Shown piece after piece: positions 1 to 8,689 of a DNA stretch of 64,000 nt. Under the pieces are notes generated by a model. That model searched no databases. It saw only the letters and a list, made by a program, of their open reading frames with translations, and was not told the DNA's origin. Origin of the DNA: an uncultured Prevotella sp. (GTDB taxonomy: Bacteria > Bacteroidota > Bacteroidia > Bacteroidales > Bacteroidaceae). Made by a program: the position numbers and the translations under genes. Positions within the stretch are counted from its first letter, which is position 1. Each line of letters starts with the position of its first letter. Location: positions 31,603-95,602 of the forward strand of contig CAJOEC010000005.1 of NCBI GenBank assembly GCA_905233425.1, read 5' to 3'.

Positions 1-34
1 TCCATTCTCTTTCTAATAGATCTATCTTTGACAT
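1..34 (-). CDS. tonB: TonB energy transducer, 5' end only
   Basis: An ATG on the minus strand at 34-32 opens a frame reading MSKIDLLEREW that runs off the window edge. This is how many Bacteroidales TonB proteins begin (MSKIDL followed by a short cytoplasmic stretch before the single membrane helix). It lies 23 bases downstream of an ExbD gene in the same direction, which is the usual place for tonB in exbB-exbD-exbD-tonB operons. Only 11 codons are visible, so the call rests on the start motif and the neighbours. Confidence 0.6.
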   Translation of the reverse strand, partial: MSKIDLLEREW

Positions 35-57
35 AGTTCTTTTCGATGATTAATGGG

Positions 58-792
58 TTATTCAACAGTGATGCCGTTACCATCCAGAATGGCTATATCC
101 TTTTCGTTGATCTGGTCGATCACGTACTTACCGATACAGCAAATCTGCATTTCGTCGAGAATAGTCACCAGGTTGTCGTAGCTGGAGTTGTTCAGCGGCT
201 TGATGTTCACGGCAAGCGTGGGCACCATGTCGGCGGGGTTCTCGGTGAACTCCTTCATCTCCTTGTCAACCTTTTCATACTTTGCCTTTACCAGCTCATT
301 GTTCTGTACAATGTCCACATGACCTTTCTTAATCATGATAAGGGCACGGTTGTAGACAGAGTCATTAGCTTCCTGCTGGGTCTTCGGCAGTGCATTGAAC
401 CAGTTGTCAAGCTGATCTTTGGCGTCCATGAGCACCTTCACGGGAGCATGTCTGTGGTTGCGCAGGGCATTGCGAATGCCTTCCTTGCCCCACGTGGTCT
501 CCTTGAGGAACTCAGGATTGCCGAAGTCTTCTTTCTTGTCAACAATGTAGTAGTAGAGCTTGTCGTTATCGGCCAGGTAAATCGTGATGGTCTGCTCGGT
601 CTTCGACTTGTCCTTGTCCTCGGCCTTCATCGTGTCATCCTTTGCAGGCATGGTGAGATGCATGGCCTGGGGCTTTGCCAGTGACGTACACAGCATGAAG
701 AAGGTGATGAGAAGCATCATCATATCCACCATGGGCGTGAAGTCCACGCGGACATTCATTTTTTTCTGCTTGCTTTCTTTTTTCTTTGCCAT
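58..792 (-). CDS. exbD: ExbD/TolR-type biopolymer transport protein
   Basis: This 244-residue inner-membrane protein of the ExbD/TolR family passes proton-motive force from the TolQ/ExbB channel to TonB for outer-membrane transport. A lysine-rich N-terminus precedes one membrane helix (about residues 19-38). Asp23 in FTPMVDMMMLL matches the conserved membrane aspartate of ExbD. The rest is a periplasmic domain, longer than the roughly 140 residues of enterobacterial ExbD, as is common in Bacteroidetes. It is the second of two ExbD paralogues, separated from the first by 3 bases, and lies just before tonB. Confidence 0.88.
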   Translation of the reverse strand: MAKKKESKQKKMNVRVDFTPMVDMMMLLITFFMLCTSLAKPQAMHLTMPAKDDTMKAEDKDKSKTEQTITIYLADNDKLYYYIVDKKEDFGNPEFLKETTWGKEGIRNALRNHRHAPVKVLMDAKDQLDNWFNALPKTQQEANDSVYNRALIMIKKGHVDIVQNNELVKAKYEKVDKEMKEFTENPADMVPTLAVNIKPLNNSSYDNLVTILDEMQICCIGKYVIDQINEKDIAILDGNGITVE

Positions 793-795
793 AGC

Positions 796-1464
796 TTAGT
801 CCTCCAACTTTTTATACTGTGTAACGAGTTTGTAACGGCTCTCGTTGATGTCCTGCAGTTCTGCAATGACCATCTTCACCGAGCTGTAAGGGGTCTGCTT
901 GTCGGCCTTGATGCAGATTTCGAGCTTGTTAGCGTGCTCGCCTTTCTCTGCGTCCTCGAGGTCGTTGTACCACTCCTTGTAGCCGTTCTTCATAGCTTTC
1001 ACCCAGAGCTGGAACTCGCTCATCTTGTCTTCGCGAGCCTGGATGCTGTCGGTAGGTATACCAGTGCTCTTCAGCACCTTCACCTGCTCCTCATGTGTCA
1101 TACCCAGATACTGAGGCAGATTCTTCACCGGCACACCAATCTGTGTCTCGGCGAGGAAGGCCTTCTTCTGTTCAGCGTTGAGCGATGTCTCGCGCTCCTT
1201 GAGCATCTGCTCGAGGGCCTTTTCCATCGTCACCGTCTTGTCTGTGGCCACGAGCACTCTGCCCTCCGGGTCGATAGTGATATCGAGGGTGGCAGATGAC
1301 GGGACCTTCGCCATGGTCTGCGATGCGGGAGTGACGACCTTCACCACCTCGTTCTTCACGAAGTTTGCACTCAGCATGAAGAACGTGAGCAGCAGCACCA
1401 TCACGTCTGACATCGGGGTCATGTCGATCCAGACATCGTTTTTCTTAATTTTTATCTTACCCAT
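796..1464 (-). CDS. exbD: ExbD/TolR-type biopolymer transport protein, first paralogue
   Basis: This is a 222-residue ExbD/TolR protein. A single membrane helix at about residues 16-35 carries Asp20 in DMTPMSDVMVLL, the proton-path aspartate of the family. The C-terminal periplasmic part is enlarged compared with proteobacterial ExbD. It follows the TolQ-like gene by 33 bases and precedes the second ExbD by 3 bases, so the genes are very probably co-transcribed. Paired, diverged ExbD genes are usual in Bacteroidales; the division of labour between them cannot be read from sequence. Confidence 0.88.
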   Translation of the reverse strand: MGKIKIKKNDVWIDMTPMSDVMVLLLTFFMLSANFVKNEVVKVVTPASQTMAKVPSSATLDITIDPEGRVLVATDKTVTMEKALEQMLKERETSLNAEQKKAFLAETQIGVPVKNLPQYLGMTHEEQVKVLKSTGIPTDSIQAREDKMSEFQLWVKAMKNGYKEWYNDLEDAEKGEHANKLEICIKADKQTPYSSVKMVIAELQDINESRYKLVTQYKKLED

Positions 1465-1497
1465 AGCAGTAACATTAGTTTAAAGGGTTAGACAAAA

Positions 1498-2328
1498 TTA
1501 AGCCTCGTCCGGGTGTGTGGTGTTGTAGGTCTGTGCGAGTGAATAACCAATCTCATCCAGTGCGAACGAAATCTTATCGATTCGGTTGGTGAAGAAGTTG
1601 TACGAGACAACGGCGAGCCACGAAGTACCGATACCGAAGGCCGTGTTGATAAGGGCCTCAGAGATACCAGCCGACAGCTCGACGGAGTCACCGCCACCGC
1701 CCTGTGCCAGGGCCTGGAACGACTTGATCATACCTACCACAGTACCGAGCAGACCAGTAAGAGTACCCAGAGTAACGATTGTTGCAATCATGGGGAGGTT
1801 CATGGTCAGAGTTGGCATCTCAACGGCGATGGCCTCTTCGTGGGCAGCCTGGATGCGAGCGATCTTCACTTCCTTCTTGATTCCCTGAGCGGCGTCAGCC
1901 TCCTTGTAAGCCTGGACGGTAGCGCGGACAACATTAGCAACGCTTCCACCCTGGGCAGCGCAATGCTGCAGAGCGGCGTCGAAGTTGAGGGCCTTCAGGT
2001 CGGCCTTGATCTTAGCGAGGAACTTAGCCAGCTTCTCCTTACCGATACACTTGCTCAGAGCAATGACGCGCTCAACGGTCATGGTGATGACGGTGAGCAA
2101 CAGAGTGTGGATCACAGGCACGATGATACCGCCCTTGTAGATGGTACCCCAGATGTTCAGAGGCGAGCCGTTGGGGTCGCCACCCTCGAAGTTGCTGGAC
2201 TGACCAAAGTTAAAGAAGAAGTTGCAGAATGCAATGACGGCGCAGATAACGATCACCCAAATTGCATCTTTCAAACCGATGCTGCTCGTGCCCTTCTTTG
2301 CAGGAGCAGCTGCTTTCTGTGTTGCCAT
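1498..2328 (-). CDS. exbB: MotA/TolQ/ExbB proton channel protein
   Basis: This 276-residue polytopic protein of the MotA/TolQ/ExbB family is the proton channel that powers TonB-dependent transport. Hydrophobic segments lie near residues 21-41, 67-92, 180-204 and 225-247. The last two, containing GTLTGLLGTVVGMI and NTAFGIGTSWLAV, are the conserved channel helices. The Ala/Lys-rich N-terminus and additional first helix are typical of the Bacteroidetes form. It is the first gene of the operon, with a TATCTTTG box about 60 bases upstream. Confidence 0.9.
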   Translation of the reverse strand: MATQKAAAPAKKGTSSIGLKDAIWVIVICAVIAFCNFFFNFGQSSNFEGGDPNGSPLNIWGTIYKGGIIVPVIHTLLLTVITMTVERVIALSKCIGKEKLAKFLAKIKADLKALNFDAALQHCAAQGGSVANVVRATVQAYKEADAAQGIKKEVKIARIQAAHEEAIAVEMPTLTMNLPMIATIVTLGTLTGLLGTVVGMIKSFQALAQGGGGDSVELSAGISEALINTAFGIGTSWLAVVSYNFFTNRIDKISFALDEIGYSLAQTYNTTHPDEA

Positions 2329-2390
2329 AATTTTTTGTTTTTTAAAAGTTTTAAGTTATTAAATAAAGTAAAAAGAAAATTTTCAACACG

Positions 2391-2398
2391 CAAAGATA
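2391..2398 (-). promoter_or_regulatory. -7 promoter box for the exbB-exbD-exbD-tonB operon
   Basis: Minus-strand TATCTTTG fits the Bacteroidetes TAnnTTTG box, about 60 bases before the exbB start. No good -33 TTTG is visible at the ideal spacing. Confidence 0.55.
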
Positions 2399-2452
2399 GT
2401 AAATAAATGTTTACGCAAGCGGACTATTAACTACATTTAACTTGTTTTGTTT

Positions 2453-3649
2453 TTATTTCAGTTTGCTCAGGGCATTCGCAATGCGTTGCATAGCCTCGCG
2501 TATGTTGTCGTCGCTGGTGGCGTAGCTCATTCGGAAACAGTCGGGATCACCGAAAGCGTCGCCGCCGACGGTGGCCACATGGGCCTCGTCGAGGAGGTAC
2601 ATGGCGAGGTCAGTGCTGTTCCCGACGGGTGAACCGTCGGGGGCGGTCTTGCCGTAGAAACTGCTGCACTTGGGGAAGAGGTAGAAAGCTCCCTCGGGGA
2701 CGTTCACCTCCAAGCCGGGAATCTCGCGGGCGAGGCTTACGATGAGGTCGCGGCGGCGCTGGAAGGCCTGGCGCATCTCCTCGACGCACTCCTGGCTCTG
2801 GGTGTAGGCGAACTCTGCGGCCTTCTGGCTCACAGAGCATGGGCCGCTGGTGTACTGGCCCTGCAGTTTGTTGCAGCCTTTGACAATCCACTCCGGCGCT
2901 GCGATGTAGCCTATGCGCCAGCCCGTCATGGCGTATGCCTTGGAGACACCGTTGACCACAATGGCACGCTCCTTCATGCCAGGGAACTGTGCTATCGACT
3001 CATGACGGCCCACGTAGTTGATGTGCTCGTAGATTTCGTCGGCCAGCACGTAGAGGTCGTCATGTTTTAATATAATGTTCGCGAGCGCACGCAGTTCCTC
3101 TTTATTATATACGGAGCCTGTTGGGTTGCTTGGCGAGCAGAGTATGAGCATTCGTGTCTTCGGCGTAATGGCCTTCTCCAACTGCTCGGGGGTCATCTTG
3201 AAGTTCTGCTCGAAGGTAGCCTCCACGAATACGGGCGTTCCTCCGGCCAACAGCACCATCTGCGGATAGGAGACCCAGTAGGGAGCGGGGATAATCACCT
3301 CGTCGCCGGGGTTCACAAGTGCCATCACGGTGTTGCAGACGCTCTGCTTCGCACCGTTGCTGACGAGTATTTCGGCGGGCGAATATTCCAGTTGGTTCTC
3401 GCGCCTCAGCTTTTCGCTGATTGCCTTTCGCAGATCCATGTATCCGGGAACTGGCGAATAGCGCGAATAGTTTTCGTCGACGGCCTTCTTTGCCGCCTCC
3501 TTGATATGGTCGGGGGTATTGAAATCGGGTTCACCAACGCTCATGTTTATGACGTCGATGCCCTGTGCCTTCATTTCTGAGCTTTTCTGCGACATTGCCA
3601 GCGTGGCGGAGGGTGCCAGACGCTGCAGCCGGAGTGATAACTGTGACAT
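2453..3649 (-). CDS. aspC: Pyridoxal-phosphate-dependent aspartate aminotransferase
   Basis: This 398-residue cytosolic class I/II aminotransferase (fold type I PLP enzyme) most likely interconverts aspartate/2-oxoglutarate and oxaloacetate/glutamate. Visible family motifs include SVGEPDFNTPDHI near the N-terminus, PSNPTGSVY, the active-site lysine in VNGVSKAYAMTGWRIGY, and FRMSYATSDDNI near the C-terminus with the carboxylate-binding arginine. The length is normal for subgroup I-beta/gamma enzymes. It is monocistronic and diverges from ndk; its exact amino-acid preference is not certain. Confidence 0.88.
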   Translation of the reverse strand: MSQLSLRLQRLAPSATLAMSQKSSEMKAQGIDVINMSVGEPDFNTPDHIKEAAKKAVDENYSRYSPVPGYMDLRKAISEKLRRENQLEYSPAEILVSNGAKQSVCNTVMALVNPGDEVIIPAPYWVSYPQMVLLAGGTPVFVEATFEQNFKMTPEQLEKAITPKTRMLILCSPSNPTGSVYNKEELRALANIILKHDDLYVLADEIYEHINYVGRHESIAQFPGMKERAIVVNGVSKAYAMTGWRIGYIAAPEWIVKGCNKLQGQYTSGPCSVSQKAAEFAYTQSQECVEEMRQAFQRRRDLIVSLAREIPGLEVNVPEGAFYLFPKCSSFYGKTAPDGSPVGNSTDLAMYLLDEAHVATVGGDAFGDPDCFRMSYATSDDNIREAMQRIANALSKLK

Positions 3650-3701
3650 ATTTACGATTTACTGATTAACGATTTGTATTCGTTTTTGTATTAAGAACGT
3701 G

Positions 3702-3709
3702 CAAAAGTA
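3702..3709 (-). promoter_or_regulatory. -7 promoter box for the aspartate aminotransferase gene
   Basis: Minus-strand TACTTTTG fits TAnnTTTG, about 50 bases before the start codon, in the divergent region shared with ndk. Confidence 0.5.
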
Positions 3710-3771
3710 CGCATTTATTTCGTTTCAGCGAAATTTTTGCCCTACTTTTTTCACTTTGGGAAAAATATTTG

Positions 3772-3779
3772 TAACTTTG
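3772..3779 (+). promoter_or_regulatory. -7 promoter box for ndk
   Basis: TAACTTTG followed by CACCC lies 62 bases before the ndk ATG, a typical Bacteroidales -7 element. Confidence 0.55.
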
Positions 3780-3841
3780 CACCCGTAATGTGACAACAGT
3801 CATCTGTGATATTTGTTTAACCTTCAAAAGAACTATGATTT

Positions 3842-4306
3842 ATGGAAACAACATTGGTATTACTGAAGCCCAGCTGCGTGCAGCGCCAGCTGATTGGCGA
3901 GGTCGTCAACCGCTTTGAGCGTCGCGGACTGCGCATCTCTGGCATGAAGATGATGCAGCTCAGCGACGGGATTCTCCGCGAGCACTATGCCCATCTTGCC
4001 GACAAGCCCTTCTTCCCCTCACTTCAGGCTTCGATGCAGGCCTCGCCCGTAGTGGCCCTGGCCTTGACGGGTGTCGACGCCGTGAAAGTGGTGCGCCAGA
4101 TGGCCGGCGTGACCAACGGTCGTGAGGCCGCCCCTGGCACCATCCGTGGCGACTACTCTATGAGCAACCAGCAGAACATTGTCCACGCATCCGACTCAGT
4201 GGAGAATGCCGCCATCGAGCTGCGCCGTTTCTTCCTGCCCGAGGAGATCTTCGACTACACAAGCAACGCACAGGCCTTCATCTACGGCGAAGGGGAGTGC
4301 AAATAG
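3842..4306 (+). CDS. ndk: Nucleoside diphosphate kinase
   Basis: This 154-residue cytosolic enzyme transfers the gamma phosphate of ATP to nucleoside diphosphates through a phosphohistidine. It starts with the family signature TLVLLKP. The catalytic histidine is His115 in NIVHASDS, and the nucleotide-binding stretch TNGREAAPGTIRGDY precedes it. The length is the normal one for Ndk. It is a single gene with its own promoter upstream and a terminator directly downstream. Confidence 0.96.
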   Translation: METTLVLLKPSCVQRQLIGEVVNRFERRGLRISGMKMMQLSDGILREHYAHLADKPFFPSLQASMQASPVVALALTGVDAVKVVRQMAGVTNGREAAPGTIRGDYSMSNQQNIVHASDSVENAAIELRRFFLPEEIFDYTSNAQAFIYGEGECK

Positions 4307-4310
4307 CGTC

Positions 4311-4337
4311 GCCGAAAGTTTTGCGCTTTCGGCTTTT
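4311..4337 (+). terminator. Rho-independent terminator of ndk
   Basis: An 8-bp perfect stem (GCCGAAAG / CTTTCGGC) with a 7-base loop is followed by TTTT, starting 5 bases after the ndk stop codon. Confidence 0.65.
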
Positions 4338-4351
4338 CCAATCTGGTTAGA

Positions 4352-4556
4352 AACGGCCTGAAAGGCCAATAAGCACATAGCCCAGGGCATCGCCCTGGGT
4401 TAGTTGTAACGTAAAACGTTCGCCCTGAAAGGGCAAAAGAATTATACGGAGGCGTCGCCTCCTATTATCTCTTTTGCCCTTTCAGGGCGAAGCCTCTCCA
4501 CCACTTTTACCCAGGGCGCTGCCCTGGGCTGTTATCTTTTGGCCTTTCAGGCCGTT
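4352..4556. repeat. Nested palindrome cluster downstream of ndk
   Basis: Three sets of arms are nested around one centre: 4352-4369 with 4539-4556 (18 bp, exact, AACGGCCTGAAAGGCCAA type), 4379-4400 with 4509-4530 (22 bp with a few differences), and 4419-4440 with 4470-4491 (22 bp, exact). The centre 4448-4462 is itself the palindrome GGAGGCGTCGCCTCC. Each arm is also a small hairpin (for example GCCCTGAAAGGGC), so the DNA can fold either as one long cruciform or as a chain of hairpins. No reading frame explains it; it resembles REP/BIME-type elements. Confidence 0.8.
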
Positions 4557-4606
4557 TTCCAACCGCACCGCACGTTAGGTCGCGTCCCTACTGTTACCTT
4601 CTGAGC

Positions 4607-4697
4607 GAGGATTCCCCCGGTGGGAACAAAACATTCCCCCGGTGGGAATAAATTGTTCCCCCGGTGGGAATAAATTGTTCCCACCGGGGGAATCCTC
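4607..4697. repeat. CCCCCGGTGGGAA repeat array, copy 1
   Basis: The array contains three direct units of the semi-palindrome TTCCCCCGGTGGGAA plus one inverted unit. The first and last units form an exact 22-bp inverted repeat (4607-4628 with 4676-4697). A related array of three units lies at 34023-34086. It lies between ndk and the PadR gene, with no coding potential. Confidence 0.8.
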
Positions 4698-4781
4698 CAG
4701 AAGCTCTACATACTTTCAATCGTTTGTTTGCCCTTTTCCGTTAAATAGACTTAAACCCGAAAAGATTTATAGTACTATGTA

Positions 4782-4812
4782 TTGCAAGGTACTTAGTTTT
4801 TGCCTATCTTTG
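4782..4812 (+). promoter_or_regulatory. Promoter of the PadR-PspC operon
   Basis: TTGC (4782-4785), 19 bases, then TATCTTTG (4805-4812) matches the Bacteroidetes -33/-7 arrangement, 74 bases before the PadR start codon. Confidence 0.6.
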
Positions 4813-4885
4813 CACCCGAATTGCTGAACCATCCCTCACTGTTCCTTTTCCGGAGGGGGGCAGAAGGGGCAAAACAGAAGAAGAC

Positions 4886-5236
4886 ATGAACATTGAGAAC
4901 GCCAAGTCGCAGATGAGGAAAGGGATGCTGGAGTACTGCGTGCTCCTGCTCCTGGAACACCGGCCATCGTATGCCAGCGACATCATCCAACAACTGAAGA
5001 ACGCGGAGCTGCTCGTGGTGGAGGGGACGCTCTACCCCCTGCTCACCCGCCTGAAGAACGACGGACTGCTACGTTACGAGTGGCAGGAGTCGACGCAGGG
5101 GCCGCCCCGCAAGTACTATGCCCTCAGCAACGAGGGGGAACATTTTCTGGAAGGACTCGACACAGCCTGGACAGAACTCTCAAACACCATAAACTACCTT
5201 AAAGAGTTGGGAACTGCTATTAGTAATAATTTGTAG
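4886..5236 (+). CDS. PadR-family transcriptional regulator
   Basis: This 116-residue winged-helix DNA-binding protein has the pattern typical of small PadR regulators: KGMLEYCVLLLLEHRPSYAS, then VVEGTLYPLLTRLKNDGLL, then GPPRKYYALSNEG, followed by a short C-terminal helix for dimerisation. It sits 63 bases upstream of a PspC-domain membrane protein; PadR-PspC pairs are common in Bacteroidetes and the regulator probably controls its own operon and envelope-stress functions. The ligand is unknown. Confidence 0.9.
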   Translation: MNIENAKSQMRKGMLEYCVLLLLEHRPSYASDIIQQLKNAELLVVEGTLYPLLTRLKNDGLLRYEWQESTQGPPRKYYALSNEGEHFLEGLDTAWTELSNTINYLKELGTAISNNL

Positions 5237-5299
5237 AAATTCGTATAATTTGTGTAATTAGTGTAATTAGTGTAATTCGTTGTTCATAAATCAGGAGTT

Positions 5300-6946
5300 A
5301 TGAAAAAGAATATAACCATCAACCTTTGTGGGCGTCTGTTCCAGATTGACGAGGATGCCTACGAACTGCTGCAGCAGTATGTCGAGTCGCTCCGCCAGTC
5401 GTTTGGTCGTCAGGAGGGCGGCGACGAAATTGTCGACGACATCGAGACACGCATAGCCGAGCTCTTCGACGAACTGCTCGAGCAGGGCACCGTGGCCATC
5501 ACCATCGACCACGTGAAAGACATTATCACCCGTATAGGACAGCCGGAACAGCTTGCCGGCGACGACGAAGGCAATGACGGTGGGTCAGGCCGCGATTCGG
5601 CCCGCGACAATGACCAGCGGTTTGGCCACGGTGATGCCAAAGGACAGAGCGTCTTTGACAAGCTACGTGCGAGGACGGCCGGCAAACGCCTCTACCGCAA
5701 CCCCGACGACAAACTGCTTGCAGGCGTGCTCTCAGGCTTCGCCGCATACACGGGCACCGACACCACATGGTGGCGAATAGGCTACGTGCTGCTGTTCTTA
5801 GGGTCCAACTTCTTTCTATTCCCAATACTCAAGTTGTTCCATTTTGGCGGATTCTTCTTCCATGCCAACTTGACGTTGGTCCTGCTCTACATCGTGCTGG
5901 CCATCGCCATGCCTGTTGCGACGACACCCAAGCAGACACTCCAGATGAAGGGCAAGCCCGTTACACCGCAGAACATCGCCGACGTAGTGGTTGAGGAAAA
6001 GACACCGAAGAGGCACAGTCTTGTGCACAGCATACTCTCGGTACTGATGAAAGTGGTGGTTGGCCTGTTCGTGGGCCTGATGACCGTCTTCGGCCTTGCG
6101 CTGCTGGTCTGTCTGCTGATGGTCATCGTGTCGTTGGCCATCATCTTCACCGTGCCCGGCTCAGAACAGTTCGGCCTGCCTTTCAGCCTTGACGAGCTGG
6201 GACTGAGAGAAATCTACTCCGACCATCCGTGGGTGGTGGTAGCCTTCACTTTGGGACTGGTGCTGGTGCTCTTCATCCCCGTCTATGCCATCATACACTC
6301 GCTGCTCACCCGCACGGGCAAGGTACAGCCCATGGGTATAGGCCAGCGCATAGCATGGATAGTGTTCTGGGTTGCGGCCCTGTGCTGCTTCGTCCCGTCG
6401 CTGGCATGGATCCAGCAGTTTACGTCCAAACGTTACACAGCGTCATACATCGAGAGCCACACCTTCCAAGGCGTGGTAATGAACGACGCCGACCTCGACT
6501 TTTTCCGCCGTGGCGTCTGGAAGCTGCTGAAACATGAGAACTGCGACCACTATACCTGGAGTGGTGACTACCCCGACAAATACAATGTGCGCTATCTCGA
6601 CACCTACAACTATGCCTGTGAGGCAGTCTATCAGGTGGAGCGCAAACAGGCAGTTGAGCCGGGCATCTACCGTCTGGACTGCATAGCCCGTGCCGAAGGC
6701 CCCGGCACGTTTGTCTACGCCATTGGCGACGGCAAGCACATAAAGGAGATTCCGGGGTACGGCGACGAGGGCGGCGAGCTGGGCAAAGGTCACGGATGGT
6801 CGCCCGTAGCCATCGACAGCATCGTGGTCACCACCGACAGCATAGCCTACGGCCTGTCGAGCGACGCCGCGTTCACCGGCCATTCCTGCCGGGCCAGATG
6901 GTTCTCGGCCACCGACTTCGTGGTCACCCGCATTGGTGACTTATAG
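5300..6946 (+). CDS. PspC-domain membrane protein
   Basis: This 548-residue protein has an N-terminal cytoplasmic part, then a PspC domain (about residues 130-200, KRLYRNPDDKLLAGVLSGFA) as in phage-shock and stress-response proteins. Several hydrophobic segments follow (residues about 155-205, 250-290, 310-340, 350-375), then a soluble C-terminal domain of about 170 residues. It is the second gene of the PadR operon. Its stop codon lies 1 base from the stop of the convergent porin gene, so no terminator fits between them. Function beyond envelope-stress association is not established. Confidence 0.85.
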   Translation: MKKNITINLCGRLFQIDEDAYELLQQYVESLRQSFGRQEGGDEIVDDIETRIAELFDELLEQGTVAITIDHVKDIITRIGQPEQLAGDDEGNDGGSGRDSARDNDQRFGHGDAKGQSVFDKLRARTAGKRLYRNPDDKLLAGVLSGFAAYTGTDTTWWRIGYVLLFLGSNFFLFPILKLFHFGGFFFHANLTLVLLYIVLAIAMPVATTPKQTLQMKGKPVTPQNIADVVVEEKTPKRHSLVHSILSVLMKVVVGLFVGLMTVFGLALLVCLLMVIVSLAIIFTVPGSEQFGLPFSLDELGLREIYSDHPWVVVAFTLGLVLVLFIPVYAIIHSLLTRTGKVQPMGIGQRIAWIVFWVAALCCFVPSLAWIQQFTSKRYTASYIESHTFQGVVMNDADLDFFRRGVWKLLKHENCDHYTWSGDYPDKYNVRYLDTYNYACEAVYQVERKQAVEPGIYRLDCIARAEGPGTFVYAIGDGKHIKEIPGYGDEGGELGKGHGWSPVAIDSIVVTTDSIAYGLSSDAAFTGHSCRARWFSATDFVVTRIGDL

Positions 6947-6947
6947 C

Positions 6948-7976
6948 TTAGAACCGGAAGTCAAACTGCGCGTCGAAAAAGTTGTAGTTGTGCTTGTCGG
7001 GATTGGGAATGCTGCGGTCGTTGACGCGGGCATACTCCACATTTAGCTGTATGTTCTTGTGGAAATAGTAGTTCACGCCCACTTCGTACATCGTCTTGGC
7101 ACGGTTCCACTCCTTGTTGTCGCGGTAGGTCTGGTATCGTGCCTTGGCGTGCAGCTTGCTCTTCACCACTGGCACAATGCCAAAGACATACCAACCGTCG
7201 GCCTTGTTGCCCAAGTCCGGGTTGGCGCCCATGCCATGGCTGTGCAGATACTCCGCCCTGAAGGTGTACTGGTCCTTGTCGTACTCGGCTGAAAAGGCGT
7301 AGCGGTCCTTCCCGCCTACGTCGGCGCGGCTGCCCGTCCATCCGAAGGCACCGATGCGCACGCCCTGGATGGGCATCACCCAGGCACCGCCTATGACGTC
7401 CTTTCGCTGGTCCTTGTCCTTGTTGTTTATGCCCTCACCGTTGTAGACACCTATTTGGTAATGCAGTAGTGCGCGTCCGGCAGCGTTCCTCAGCACATCG
7501 CCCTGGAACTGCAGACCGATGTCGCGCCCGCTGCTCGACTTCTCGCCCGTGCGGTCGCCAAAGCCCGTGAGAGCATTTATCGCCATGGCATAGGCATACC
7601 AGCCCTGCGTGACGGGGTTCGTGGGGTTCTCGAACGAGAACGCACGTTTGAACTGTCCCACCTTCACACGGAACTCCTTGTGCTTCACCCACTCGGCATA
7701 GAGGTCGACGAGCTGCACGGTGGGTTCGCCCGGCCCCTTGGCGTTGGTGCCCTGAATCTGTGCACGCCAGTCGAACTCGCCAATCTTTCCGTCGAGTATG
7801 AAACGGGCGAGACGGAGGTTGAACTCATTGTGCTCGGTCCCCTCCCTGTCGTCAAACTGATACTGCAGCATGCCGTAGCCGCTGAACTTGATGTTCTCGA
7901 ACCATTTCTTTGTGTTCTCCTGTGCATTGGCTGCCAATGCGACGGCCACGAGGGCCATTGTCAATAATCTCTTCAT
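6948..7976 (-). CDS. Outer-membrane porin, phosphate-selective OprO/OprP-like
   Basis: This 342-residue protein has a signal peptide (MKRLLTMALVAVALAANAQ, cleavage near residue 19) and alternating aromatic/polar beta strands (for example FSGYGMLQYQF and YEVGVNYYFHKNIQLNVEYAR), ending in phenylalanine as expected for an outer-membrane barrel. Strand pattern and KVGQFKRAFSFENP are like the porin O/P family of Bacteroidales. The substrate cannot be told from sequence; the family name does not prove phosphate specificity. It is followed by no terminator before the convergent PspC gene. Confidence 0.8.
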   Translation of the reverse strand: MKRLLTMALVAVALAANAQENTKKWFENIKFSGYGMLQYQFDDREGTEHNEFNLRLARFILDGKIGEFDWRAQIQGTNAKGPGEPTVQLVDLYAEWVKHKEFRVKVGQFKRAFSFENPTNPVTQGWYAYAMAINALTGFGDRTGEKSSSGRDIGLQFQGDVLRNAAGRALLHYQIGVYNGEGINNKDKDQRKDVIGGAWVMPIQGVRIGAFGWTGSRADVGGKDRYAFSAEYDKDQYTFRAEYLHSHGMGANPDLGNKADGWYVFGIVPVVKSKLHAKARYQTYRDNKEWNRAKTMYEVGVNYYFHKNIQLNVEYARVNDRSIPNPDKHNYNFFDAQFDFRF

Positions 7977-8017
7977 AATCGTTGGTAATGGCTGCTAAAG
8001 TGCAATAAAACTGTGGG

Positions 8018-8632
8018 TTACCTCATGTCGAAACCGACGCGCAGTCCGTCGTACTGCTTTGCCAGCTCGCCTATCGACTGCAGCTCGGTGCTGCCGCTGA
8101 GTGCTGAGAGTGCCTGCATCAATGTTATCAGCTTCGATGCCTCGAAGAGGAAACCCATGCCCGTGGCGTTCTTCTTGGCATAGCAGTTGACGGTGAGCAA
8201 TAGTCCCCTCATGCTGATCTTCGCCGTGGCCTCGTCGAAGGTGTACGTGCCGCTGAAGGTCTTTCCCGCCACTGTTGCGCTGAACTTTCCGTCCTCGCCG
8301 AAAGTCACCTTCGTGTTTCCCTGTGCTATTCCGAAATTTTCGTAGTAGGGCTTCAGCCTGCCCTTGATGTCGGCGGCGACGATCTCGCCTCCAGCCTTTG
8401 CCAGGAGCTTCTCGCTGGTGAATGCACATCCCGGCTGCTGGTAGTTCCATGTGCCGATGATGTCGCGCTGTGTGACTTTCGTGAGTCCCAGCACACTCTG
8501 GATGACGTTGCCGATGGTCTCGCCGTTGGCGGCAGTACCAAGGATGCTGCCTAATGACGACTGTCCGCCCACTCCGCAACTACTTGTGAGCAGCATGGTG
8601 GCTGCTGCAAAAACTAACATTGTCTTTTTCAT
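8018..8632 (-). CDS. DUF4923-family lipoprotein
   Basis: This 204-residue protein has a lipoprotein signal peptide whose lipobox is LTSSC near residue 19. The mature part contains DIIGTWNYQQPGCAF and the repeated beta-strand pattern of DUF4923, a family known mainly from Bacteroidales and related in layout to lipocalin-like DUF4488 proteins (GTW motif at the start of a barrel). The function is unknown. It lies 57 bases downstream of the ABC exporter gene, on the same strand. Confidence 0.75.
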   Translation of the reverse strand: MKKTMLVFAAATMLLTSSCGVGGQSSLGSILGTAANGETIGNVIQSVLGLTKVTQRDIIGTWNYQQPGCAFTSEKLLAKAGGEIVAADIKGRLKPYYENFGIAQGNTKVTFGEDGKFSATVAGKTFSGTYTFDEATAKISMRGLLLTVNCYAKKNATGMGFLFEASKLITLMQALSALSGSTELQSIGELAKQYDGLRVGFDMR

Positions 8633-8689
8633 AACTGATATGGTTTAATGTTAACACTATATTCCGTCGCGTCCCTACTGTCAGGCCAA

